This document shows, piece after piece, positions 1-9,101 of a stretch of DNA of 21,521 bases; position 1 is the stretch's first letter; each line of letters opens with the position of its first letter. The stretch is from Blepharisma japonicum. Its lineage: Eukaryota; Ciliophora; Heterotrichea; Heterotrichida; Blepharismidae. The stretch is taken from the NCBI GenBank assembly GCA_949751835.1, contig CATKHK010000190.1:1-21521 (forward strand), written 5' to 3'. Both the position numbers and the translations under genes were made by a program. Below the pieces are notes generated by a model. It was not told the origin of the DNA, did no database searches, and worked only from the letters and a program-made list of their open reading frames with translations.

Positions 1-28
1 TTCTTCTACTTATTATTGAATTTAGTAT

Positions 29-1786
29 CTATGAGAAATTAAAGAGCAAATCAACAGTTATTGGCAAGTTGCAATCGCTTAAATCAGTTTGAATATAATA
101 ATGCATGTTGTCAACTCGAAATAAGCTGCTCGAAGAAGCATTATATGTCAGATTATCTCCATACTTAATTGTAAAGTCGTTCTTCTTCAGGGGCCTTCCT
201 AAATCTGCTGCAAAGTTAATATATATTTTGCCATCTTCAAAGTCAAGTGCAAACCCAACTGAAGTGCTATTGCAGCTTAATTTTGTATGGTTCCCGCACA
301 AATATGTAGGCACATTATTATCAATCGTAGATTCGCAAGCTAAATTATTATTACATGTGCAATTTACAGAGTTTCCATAATCACGCAAATAAAATCCGCT
401 CTTGCATGATGTGCAATTTATAAAAGAGGTGCATTCTGTGCAATTTTCAGGGCATGCTATTGTGCAAGATGTATTATCACCGTTGGCAGTGTAGCCTTCC
501 TTGCAAGTGTCACATTTTGTTGTTGGGTTGTTGGCACAAGTTTTGCAGTTTTGCACTCCGCATACTGTGCAAGTGGAACTAGAGGTGTCATAATAATATC
601 CATCCTTACAAGTATCACAAGTGGTTGCGGTGGTGCAAGATTTGCAGTTAGAGTCACCGCATGTTACTGCGCAAGATGTATTATCACCGTTGGCAGTGTA
701 GCCTTCCTTACAAGTGTCACATTTTATTGTTGGGGTGTTGTCACAAGTTTTGCAGTTTTGCACTCCGCATACTGTGCAAGTGGAACTAGAGGTGTCATAA
801 TAATATCCATCCTTACAAGTATCACAAGTGGTTGCGGTGGTGCAAGTTTTGCAGTTAGAGTCACCGCATGTTACTGCGCAAGATGTATTATCACCGTTGG
901 CAGTGTAGCCTTCCTTACAAGTGTCACATTTTGTTGCTGGGGTGTTGTCACAAGTTTTGCAGTTTTGCACTCCGCATGCTTTGCAAGTGGTACTAGAGGT
1001 GTCATAATAATATTCATCCTTACAAGCAGAACAAGAAGTTGCGGTACAAGTTTTGCAGTTAGAGTCAGCGCATACTGTGCAAGTGGAACTAGAGGTGTCA
1101 TAATAATATCCATCCTTACAAGTATCACAAGTGGTTGCGGTGGTGCAAGTTTTGCAGTTAGAGTCACCGCATGTTTTACAAGTGCTACTAGAGGTGTCAT
1201 AATAATATCCATCCTTACAAGTGTCACAAGTAGTTTCGATGCTACAAATTTCGCAGTTAGAGTCTGAGCATGTCAAACGTCTTTCTGCCTTGGATGACTC
1301 ATTTCTTTTTCTTCCATCGTAGCCAACTTCACTTTTGGTGAGGTTCTGTATTAGCATGTCTGATACTTCAGGCTCAGCATTCTCTGGTTTTCTTTCACTT
1401 TCAACTCTATCTTTACTAATAGTGCTGTTTTCAATTAGGTATTGGGTTGGGCCATCCACCTTTGCATTCTCTAGAATTGATAGATTAGTTGTATTGCTTA
1501 CTTCCCCATGATAAATAACACCTTCTTGGGTCAAATGCTGGGAGAATTGGGTTTGAGATTCATATTCAGCTTTACCTGATTTTATTTCATTTCCTTCAAC
1601 TTCGCCATCCAGGTGAGATGCGATGCCATTTTGGATCGAGTGATGGATGACTTCTGGGCTTGAGCCGGGTGAGCTAGGGACCGAGTTGAAATTTGGTAAG
1701 CTTTTGCCTAGGTCTTGAGCGTCTTGGCCGACAGCGTAGAGTTGCTGAACGGCAAGAAGAGTTAAAGACATCAAAAGCTTTGGCAT
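29..1786 (-). CDS. Secreted cysteine-rich (furin-like repeat) surface protein, 585 aa to the first TAG
   Basis: ATG at 1786 is followed by a typical signal peptide (about residues 1-20, MPKLLMSLTLLAVQQLYAVG). Residues 21 to about 170 are an acidic, Ser/Asn-rich spacer with several N-glycosylation sequons. Residues about 170-490 are consecutive CxxC repeats of two alternating types, beginning CGDSNCKTC or CGVQNCKTC, each with the CDTCK core of furin-like/growth-factor-receptor-type modules. The last ~90 residues are not Cys-rich. They resemble the start of the beta-rich domain that follows the Cys repeats in the large gene at the right end. Seen: no GPI-type hydrophobic tail and no membrane helix before the TAG at 29-31. 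Inferred: extracellular, disulphide-rich cell-surface protein. Every Gln codon is CAA/CAG and there is no Trp. Oddity: if TAG is read as Gln, as it seems to be in the neighbouring genes, the frame stays open to the window edge and the protein may be a longer, membrane-anchored relative. Confidence 0.85.
   Translation of the reverse strand: MPKLLMSLTLLAVQQLYAVGQDAQDLGKSLPNFNSVPSSPGSSPEVIHHSIQNGIASHLDGEVEGNEIKSGKAEYESQTQFSQHLTQEGVIYHGEVSNTTNLSILENAKVDGPTQYLIENSTISKDRVESERKPENAEPEVSDMLIQNLTKSEVGYDGRKRNESSKAERRLTCSDSNCEICSIETTCDTCKDGYYYDTSSSTCKTCGDSNCKTCTTATTCDTCKDGYYYDTSSSTCTVCADSNCKTCTATSCSACKDEYYYDTSSTTCKACGVQNCKTCDNTPATKCDTCKEGYTANGDNTSCAVTCGDSNCKTCTTATTCDTCKDGYYYDTSSSTCTVCGVQNCKTCDNTPTIKCDTCKEGYTANGDNTSCAVTCGDSNCKSCTTATTCDTCKDGYYYDTSSSTCTVCGVQNCKTCANNPTTKCDTCKEGYTANGDNTSCTIACPENCTECTSFINCTSCKSGFYLRDYGNSVNCTCNNNLACESTIDNNVPTYLCGNHTKLSCNSTSVGFALDFEDGKIYINFAADLGRPLKKNDFTIKYGDNLTYNASSSSLFRVDNMHYYIQTDLSDCNLPITVDLLFNFS
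453..1262 (-). repeat. Tandem 207-bp repeats (69 codons) plus shorter ~100-bp half-repeats
   Basis: The block beginning catgttactgcgcaagatg (first copy catgctattgtgcaagatg) recurs at 453, 660 and 867, a spacing of exactly 207 bp. Each unit encodes one repeat of each alternating type. The units at 660 and 867 are nearly identical at DNA level, including silent positions. From about 1074 to 1262 the array continues with single half-units only. This level of identity indicates recent unequal exchange or gene conversion. Confidence 0.9.
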
Positions 1787-1929
1787 TTTTTATTATCCAC
1801 TCGAAATTTAGTTTAAAAATGTTTAAATTGGGTAATTATATAATGTGAATACACTTTTAGCATGCACTTAAGATCATTAATAATCTATGACTAGAAGCAT
1901 TAAGAAATATAGTAGATTTTTCTTTAACT

Positions 1930-3605
1930 TGAAACTGGCTCAGTTTTTGAGGACAAAAAGATTGTTTTTTAGGATAACACAAATATATTTGACTCAATCA
2001 AATTTTCAAGGATAATTAGGCTGTTAAGCTATTGAAATTTTTGAAGATGGAAAAGGTGATTGCGGATATCGAGGATTATTTTAAAAAGCAGCTGGCTTCT
2101 ATCTGGTTTTTATTTATTAAACTGCTTTTAGGTGTTTTATTGATCGCATACTGAGCAGCTTGCTTGTTCTTTTATGTGAGTTATACAAACATTACAAAGC
2201 AAACGATAATTGAATCATGAATTATCAGATCCTTGTAGAAGATGAAGTGTCTAATACAGAGTTTTACATTTCTTCAATGTATTGGGCTATCACAACCATG
2301 GTTTCAGTGAGTTATGGAGACCTTCATCCAACCTCAACTCTGGAAAGATTTTAAGGGATTTTTACAATGGTTAGTTTATCAACTACATTTGTAAACATCA
2401 TAGGGAACTTATCGTCATTAATATCAGCAGCAAGTGCAAAAGAAGATAAATATAGAATCATGATTCAAGCCATCAACTGCTACATGAAAAAGAAAAAGCT
2501 ATCTACAGATCTCCAATTCCGAGTCAGAAGCAATATTGACTTTATGCATGAAGTCGACGTAGATTACGAATATGATGAACAAAATATTATAGAATTGTTC
2601 ATTAGATCACTAAAAGATGAAATTTATGACCATCTTCATGGACATGTCATAAAATCCTGTATATTATTTAATAGTGGAATATTTTCAAAAGAATTAGTAA
2701 TCCACCTCCCAAGATTACTTACATATCAAGCTTACACCCCTGAAGTCTCAATATTTGAAGAAGGAGAAGCAAGCAGATCGCTTTATTTCATCATGTCAGG
2801 AGAAGTTGAAGTTTATCATCCAACTTCTACAGCTTGCTATACAACTTTAGGGCATGATAAATATTTTGGAGAAATCGGGTTTCTTGTAGGTGACCCACGC
2901 TTGCATCAGTGAAATCCATGTCTTTACTGAAATACTTTTGATGCCATTTCTTAATCCTGAAGATGATAAAGCTTCAATTTTTGATGGGGAAAAAATGCAA
3001 AGACATGGATTATTCATCAATTCATGTTTCTTGCTATTTGTGTAAAACCCTGGGACATCTGGCAGCAAGATGCAAAAGCTTGATATAGAGCCTTCCCGAG
3101 GATGGCGCGGAATGGCGCCATCCTCGGGAAGGCTCTATATTTAATTTGGATCAAGAACATACAAGAATGTGTGGCTTGAAAGAAGAAAAATGAGAGGCCT
3201 GAAGAATTGGTGAATAGAAGAAATAATAGAATTAGAGAAGGATTTTATGGATTATTCAATGATAAATTCGCTGCGTTTAGCAGATATAAAGATCATGAGT
3301 CTTTAATCAGAAAAGCGGAGGATTATTATATGGACATAGATACCCCTTCTAATGCAATCCTTTTTAGAAAAGTAAGGCAAGATGAGTGGCAAAGCATGAG
3401 ACAGTTTTCGGCAATTTATAAGATAACAGAGTCTGATGAAGAAAATGTAGAGGAAACAGTAAGGCAGCCAACATTTGATGTCTCACTTATGGGGAATTCT
3501 ATGAGAGTAGACCCATCGAAACCATTTGAAATATCTTTAGTTGAGAAAGCTCTCGCAGGGATGATGATACAAGAAGTGAAATATTATAATAATTGTAAAC
3601 TATAG
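1930..3605 (+). pseudogene. Cyclic-nucleotide-gated-type K+ channel, 5' truncated, frame-interrupted, with C-terminal CCHC knuckle
   Basis: Read in order on the plus strand: an S4-like basic segment (RIIRLL then KLLKFLKM, about 2008-2049), an S5 helix (LLGVLLIAY-x-AACLFFY), a pore ending in SVSYGD (2304-2321), S6, C-linker, and a cyclic-nucleotide-binding domain whose phosphate cassette includes FGEIGFLVGDPR (about 2865-2900). Then follow a CCHC zinc knuckle CYLCKTLGHLAARC (3032-3073) and a long tail to the TAG after NNCKL. A knuckle after the nucleotide-binding domain is, from memory, a feature of ciliate channels of this family. S1-S3 are missing: only ~145 bp separate the recognisable part from the ATG of the gene at the left end. 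In-frame TGA at 2152 and 2218 fall at Trp positions of S5 and the S5-pore turret; TAA at 2352 is in S6. Frame changes near 2026, 2220 and 2897 each fit one base lost from a short homopolymer. Either decayed, or recoded and mis-sequenced. Confidence 0.72.
3083..3140. repeat. Perfect 26-bp inverted repeat, 6-nt loop (GC-rich, TA-bounded)
   Basis: Left arm 3083-3108 and right arm 3115-3140 are exact reverse complements; the loop is ggaatg. The arms are clearly richer in G+C than the surrounding DNA. It interrupts the channel gene between the CCHC knuckle and the tail. The ends read TATAGAGCC...GGCTCTATA. Removing the 54 bases between the outer TA dinucleotides would join ttg-ata to ttt-aat in the same frame and delete an in-frame TAG. 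It could be a miniature inverted-repeat element, a TA-bounded internal eliminated sequence that was retained, or a library artefact. Confidence 0.85.
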
Positions 3606-3691
3606 TTTTTTATATGCTTTAAATGAGCTTTTTGACCTCATTTGGTAATTTTTCAAGAATTATTTATAAAAAAATAAAAAGAAGATTAAAC

Positions 3692-4882
3692 CTAGCAAGT
3701 TAAATTCTGCCTTATATAATAAGAGTCAATAGACCCGAGATAATGAACTATTGCAGCTGCAAGCACAAAACAGTGCAAAATATTATGCGAGTTTCCGATA
3801 AAGTCCAGTTTGCCAGGAAAAAATCTTTCAGGGATTCTGAAAATATAAATCATCACCCCAATGATATAGCACAAAGCCATACCCATATAATACAATAAGG
3901 AAGTCCCAAAATCTAAAGCATCAGGTCTAAATATGCCTTACAAGAAAAAATAAGTTTAAGTAAGGAATCAATCCAAGAAGCCCCAATATCAAAAACGAAG
4001 TCCCACGAAGCCATCTCCATTTGGCTTACTAAAGCATGGAGTAAAGCTTGAAAAAAAAAACCAAAAAGCACATACTGATATCCCAACCAAATAAGCAAAA
4101 ACTAATTCTAAATATAAATTACCTTTATGGCAATAGTAAATGTAATAAATCATAGGATAAAAGACCCTGCAATCAAAATTGATATACCTGCTTAGTCCAA
4201 TGCGCTCGAAAATTTGTAAACCTTGTAGAAATGTGGACAAAATAAATGGTAAAAAGAAGAACATAATCGACAGATCATAGCTGAGACCACAAACACATAG
4301 ATTTGCCAACGTGATAAATAATGCTCAGGATTTGTAAAGCCACTCTGTAATTCAAAGAAAACATAGTCTCTCATGTCAATTTTTTGATTTACGAGAATCG
4401 ATATTCCTCGATCTTTTGAGAAATAATTTCTTTTATCTCATTAGAGCTCAATAAAGCTGGCTGCATAAATAACTTCTTTCTCCCTGTCTCCCACAAAGGT
4501 ATCGACCTTGCAACTCAAGAGGCCCCAAGTCGATAATCCATAGTATCAACTGTTGCTAAATGCTTCTGTTAAAATTTGGAGAAGCTGGGTTCTGTTAATT
4601 GAAAGCCAATAATTTCAGCAATATCTAAAAATTCAATTGAGTACTACAGGAGGGATAAAAATACAAAAAGCTCAATCAAGTGATTTCAGATATTGACTGA
4701 CTCTTTATGGCACATGAACAAACTTTTGAGGATTCTTTTGGTTGTGCTGAAATTGTGCGATAATCTGAGTGAATGAATTCTTTGTCCTTCAAAGATGCAT
4801 GATTATTGTCCAGCACTCCAATAGTGTGAGTCTCAGAATTTTGTAAATCCTGCTATAACTCAGAAATATTCATATTACATTT
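3692..4882 (-). pseudogene. PAQR / adiponectin-receptor / haemolysin-III-type 7-TM protein, frame-interrupted
   Basis: The minus strand carries the PAQR hallmarks in order: VVSAMICRLCSSFYHLF (SxxxH motif, ~4230-4280), AGISILIAGSF followed after a frame change by YPMIYY (D-x-x-G-I...GSF-x-P motif), and RIPERFFPGKLDFIGNSH with AAAIVHY close to the C terminus (~3735-3835). The three His/Asp zinc-site positions of the family (SxxxH, the Asp before AGIS, HxxxH near the end) can be seen. The reading ends at TAG 3692-3694. Frame changes (TTTTT to TTTT in GSF-YP; one T missing before LILGLLGL; one T extra near 3945) lie in homopolymers. In-frame TAA codons occur at LD-x-AGIS and FFL-x-GIF. The N-terminal part (4375-4882; possible ATG at 4882) is less certain, and the usual HNExxNIWTH motif was not found. 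It converges on the channel gene, with tails 87 bp apart. Likely role if intact: membrane receptor or hydrolase. Confidence 0.75.
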
Positions 4883-5063
4883 TTATAATAAAAATTAAAT
4901 TATCACTTTTAACTAGTATAGGAATGAAAAAGTTGAATTAAAGGTTTAAAATGATCGATGACCTATATGTGCTCATCTTTAGTCAAATAGAATTTCAATA
5001 TGAAGTTTTATTTAAATTAAATTCACCAAAAATCTAGAGATAAAAAATTTAGATAGTAAGAGC

Positions 5064-6890
5064 TTAGATTAGGGTAGAAATTTGTCTCTGAATTTCCACA
5101 TTTTAACTGTTTTGTCAGAGCTTGTTGAGCTGAAATAGACCCCAGAATGCGAAAGAGAAAGATATGTCACTCCTTCTAGGTGATTCTCCAGTCTTTAAGC
5201 TTCTTTTTGGTCTTCATGTCCCATATCCTTATACTTTTATTATTACTTCATGAAATAAGATGCTTCCCTGAAGGCAAAAATAAAATTGAATTCACTCTTA
5301 ATTTATGGTCAGCAAATGATCTAAATACTTCTTTTGTTTCAATAGCCCGAATTCTTATAATCCTGTCCTCACCTACTGGAGCTAAAAACCTTCCACATGG
5401 AGAATACATAACCTGGTAAATTGCACAGCTTTCTCTCGCAAATGCTTCTTGTGATTATTCGTATTTGTTAACATCATGTATAAAGATTGTTTTATCTGAG
5501 TTGCCAGAAGCAAGAAAATTACCACAAGGAGAATAGTATAATGAATTGACATCTGATTTGTGTGTGTAGTATGTATGAATTGTAGAATACCCATTTTCTT
5601 TACTCCAAATTATTATTGTCTTGACAGCACTTCCTGCTGCAAAGTTGATAGAATTTTGATTAAAGCATGTTGATTTGATTGCTTTCCAATGCCCATTGTA
5701 GCTACTAAAGAAACTGGCATCACTGAATTTCAGATATTAACTACACTCTCTGTCACTGAGCCTGAACTGAACGATGAGGATTTATCCATTCAATCACTGA
5801 AAGAAGATACCATGACTTGTGTATCACATTTTGTAAATGCTATGCATGTGCTGTATGCCTCAAAATTAGCAGTATTTAGCAGCTTAAAATTGTTCATATT
5901 CGAAAACTTTATTGCTTTGTCTTTCCCACAAGTCGTAAAAATTGCATAATTATGAGAAATTGCTACTGAAGAAACCTAGTTTTATGTCCTTCAAATTGTC
6001 CATTCTTAATCCAACTATTAAAGTATAACACTCTTATTGCAATACTGCTTCCAGAAATTAATTTATCCTTATTTGGGTGAAAACAACCGAGTTTACAGCT
6101 TTACTATGAAAAAACTCCCTAACATTTCTATTTTTTTCTAAATCCCAAATGATTATTTTATTATAATTTTCAGCTAATGCCAAATATTTCCCACAAAGAG
6201 AAAACGTCACAGAATTGATAATGCCTTTATGCCCTTCAAAGATTTGTGTTTCTTTTATAGTCTTTATTTCTCATAAAATAACATTTCAATTATTAGCAGA
6301 AGCGAAGTATTTCCACAAGTACTAAAGCAAACACTTTTTATATCTTTCGCCCATAGCATTTGCTATTTCTCTCTCTCTTTTTCAATATCCCAAATTCTTA
6401 TCGACTCAATAAAACTAGATGAGGCAAGAAATCTCCCGAATGGTGAAAGTGAGAGAGATTGGGTCCCGTAATGATGGCCTTTTAATATTTTGGTAGTTTA
6501 ATCATTCTCACAATCCCACCATTTGATAACTCACTTCGAGCGACTTAAAATTGCATATTTATCACATAAAGAAAATATTGCATATAAACATTGGATTTTG
6601 GCCAGCAATTTGATTAATTTGTTTTGAGTTTTCTCAGTCCCAAAACCTGATTGTCTGATCATATGAGCCTGAAGCTAATAATATCCTATTATAAAGAAAG
6701 AAAAAGAGAATATTGATGTTGTGTGCCCGTTGAGCATTTTAATATTTTCTTGGGTATTTAAATTTCATATTAATTTAAATGATTTTGCATCTCCTGATAC
6801 TAAAAGTTTCCACAACTTGAAATAGCTACAGTGGTAATAAAGTCTTTATTGCCAATTAGAGAAATCTGCCCCAAATTAAGGTTTTCTATC
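5064..6890 (-). pseudogene. WD40-repeat protein (about 600 codons), frame-interrupted
   Basis: Successive WD40 units are readable from a likely ATG near 6888 down to TAA at 5064: TIRFWD, IKWWDC, SIRIWDIEK, KIIIWDLEKN, TIIIWSK, SIRIWDMK and TVKMWKF, with the usual GH dipeptides and SPCG/SxxG turns (FEGHKGIINSV, YYSPCGNFLASG, MYSPCGRFL). At least three WD-motif Trp positions are TGA instead of TGG: KLI-x-NLN (6765), VIL-x-EIK (6271) and VNI-x-NS (5730). TAA/TAG also occur, for example after DVNKYE and after EREK. Frame changes, for example before ENHLEGV, before YNGHWKAIK and at GHKTR/VSSVAIS, are each repaired by one extra base in a run of three to five identical bases. One canonical Trp reads CGG (RIRAIET), so some real substitution or divergence exists. 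Probable beta-propeller scaffold protein; the partner is unknown. Confidence 0.8.
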
Positions 6891-7063
6891 ATAGAAATTT
6901 TGAAATTTAGATTGTTTAAGCTGGAATGAAAAAAAAAATTCGCGTTGCTTAAATTTTTAATATGATATTTTGGTATTGCTTACAATCTGTTAAATAATAT
7001 TAATTTAAATATTATATTTAAAGTTGCAAAGATATAGTATCAAAATTAAATGATATGTCTATG

Positions 7064-8255
7064 TTAAAACATCCATTGTAAATAATTCAGCCCTGAGTGT
7101 TCATTTAGAGTATTTAATTCTGATATTTCTCAAGCAACTAGTTGAGTTGGCTTTTCCATTTCGAATTATAAGCTCCAGACAATTTTTAGCTGACACTTCA
7201 ATGGAACTTCCTCTTTTAGACATAAAATATGATTAGCTCCACTCTCCCATTTATCTTCATGCTCTCTATGACAAATATATTTATATTCCAACTGCAAATT
7301 AATATTTTTCAGCTTGCATGCCTCCTCTCCATATATTACCACCAGTGCAAGATAGCTTTAAAGATTTAGTTTGATACCATTTTCCAGCTACCTAGCTTCC
7401 ATGATTCCTTAAATAAAGTATCATTGCTATTATCAAAAGATTTTTGATTTTTAATTTCATAGCTCATAAGCTTCTCTTAAAGACTCTTATAATAGCTCTC
7501 TTTACTTTTTTAGGCTCGATTTCACTTTTAACTTCTTCTGCTAAAGGGCCTGAAACTTATGTTGATTTCCTCTTCTGCAGTGCTTACTCTAGATTTCACT
7601 TTAATTTCTATGCTGGAATTTTAGTCTTTTCTTCTTCTATTAATTGGCTCTATTTATTTTAGCCTAAGTTGGCTCACTTTTCACAGCAAGAGCTGCTTTA
7701 ACTTCTTCAGTTTCTAGAGATTTTTCTTCAGCACTTCAGCAGCCCTTTCCGCATTTACCTTCTCAACTAGTTCCGTTTACTTCTCTAGATTCATGACTTG
7801 TTTCTGCAAGTTCAGCTGCTTCAGTATCTGCAGCATCGAATACTGCAGCTTCTTCATTTACAGTATTAATCTCTATCTAAGGCTCACTAGATTCTTGAGC
7901 TTCCGCTGCTTACTCATCTTCTGAGGAGCTTGCTTTTCTGTTTAATCTATTTTTAATTTTCCTCTTTAACTTCTTTTACTTTTTGCTTCTGATAACTTTT
8001 GAGCAATCGTATCAGATGCATAATCACATTTTCAGCTGTATCGGTCTTTAAACTTTTTGAGTAACAGTGGATGACTCTTGATATTTTTTCTCTTCAGCAA
8101 GCAGGTGCCTCTTAAGTGCTTGCTATAAGGACACAAAGCGAATAGAATCACTACTAAAGCCTTCCTATTAACATTAATTTAATAAATCATTTTAAGCAAG
8201 AATAAAATTGGCTCTTGGGTTTGTCCTATCCATTCTCTTAGAAGTCTTTTTAAGT
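7064..8255 (-). pseudogene. Gene A: hydrophobic N terminus, Ala/Glu-rich linker and C-terminal CBM20 (starch-binding) domain
   Basis: From the 5' end (near 8250): a hydrophobic segment (KALVVILFALCPY, ~8110-8150), a charged stretch (KRHLLAEEKKYQESS), a long Ala/Glu/Lys-rich linker (EEAAVFDAADTEAAELAETS, ~7790-7870), and a C-terminal domain at about 7120-7410. That domain shows the CBM20 order LGSWK, then SLKLSCTGGNIW, LEYKYI and WESGANH with normal spacing. CBM20 domains bind starch or glycogen, and in ciliates also occur in storage-polysaccharide proteins, so association with glycogen/paraglycogen is a reasonable inference. The frame contains several TAA/TAG, for example at EDE-x-AAEA and EP-x-IEIN, and needs frame changes within the CBM20 part. 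The stop taken is TAA at 7064-7066. Gene B is a diverged paralogue on the same strand. Confidence 0.6.
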
Positions 8256-8280
8256 CAATTACTGAAATATAACCTAAACT

Positions 8281-9060
8281 TATGATTGATAAAGCAAAAG
8301 CTTTGTTTGATAGCAAATACCTAGCTTTTCTAGATCTTTAAAGGCAATAAAAACATGGAGCGATACTTTCAGATGTTTTCTAAGCTGAAAGAAAAAGCAC
8401 TTATTCATTGTGAAAGACTGGAGCAAAGCAAATCAATCTGCAAAAAATGAAAGCTCACAATAAGAAATATCAGCAGTTTCAGGCATTAGTAGTGATAAAA
8501 CTATTCAAGATGACACTTTATAATATTTAGCTTAATTTTTCGAAAATAAACTTAAGAGTGTCAGCTTCTTATTAGCACCTTAAAAAATCAAAAATTAACT
8601 TTTTGACTTAGAAAGGAGCGGGGCAGCTTGAGTAGCATAATGAAATAATAAGCAAGGATATTAGAGGCAAGCTGATCATTAGAAAGAACAAATTTATTTA
8701 TTTATTCAGATGCTAATGCTGTGATTACGGTATTTCTCTTTTCTTCACTTAAAAATAATCTTCAAAAAATTAGCCAAAATTTTGACAAAACTATTTTCAA
8801 GTACGAATAGTCAAACTGTAAAGTTTAATTCTAAAATGCATTATTTGATAATCAGCGTAACACCTACATCGACCATCCGATACTGATTAAAGAAAATCAA
8901 GGCAGGTTTATGCAGCCATAGTTTGGAAAACTTTCATCGCACTAACCTTCGCAGAATACACCAGACCCACACATCAGCACTCGTCTCAAGTACTGCCCAG
9001 AGTCTCCAATCTAGTGTCTTGCTGCTGTTCTTTTTGGCACGAAGTATTTCAATAAAAATT
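8281..9060 (+). other. Unrecognised protein-coding candidate (recoded frame), divergent from gene A
   Basis: Starting at ATG 8281 the plus strand gives protein-like stretches: MIDKAKALFDSKYLAFLDL, then after a frame change MERYFQMFSKLKEKALIHCE, and later YSDANAVITVFLFSSLK and NTYIDHPILIKENQGRFM. It ends in NTPDPHISTRLKYCPESP, a segment of noticeably higher G+C (8870-9050) than the surrounding DNA. Several TAA/TAG and at least one TGA must be sense for this to be continuous. No family was recognised. I considered a structured RNA for the GC-richer part but found no known RNA signature. Weak call, because with all stops open any frame can look coding. Confidence 0.35.
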
Positions 9061-9101
9061 ATATATAGAAAAAATTAAATTATTAAAGCTGAAATGTAAC
9101 A

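Noticed and set aside
551-1267. 238-codon open frame on the plus strand
   Set aside because: It is the antisense of the Cys-rich repeats; periodic repeat DNA keeps several frames open. The minus-strand frame has the signal peptide and conserved CxxC spacing.
2008-3070. 15-16 nt heterotrich-type introns as the cause of the frame changes in the channel gene
   Set aside because: At each change the protein continues with no extra 15-16 bases; one base in a homopolymer is enough, and no GT...AG pair brackets the sites.
7990-8255. REEP/TB2-DP1/HVA22 family for the hydrophobic N terminus of genes A and B
   Set aside because: The YxxxK-hydrophobic-CP pattern is only loosely similar and the family's WLTYW segment is absent.
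8650-9050. PHOSPHO1/2-type phosphatase for the plus-strand candidate (SDAN motif and a CP-x-C-like stretch)
   Set aside because: The spacing and the catalytic Asp motifs do not fit the family; the resemblance is limited to a few residues.
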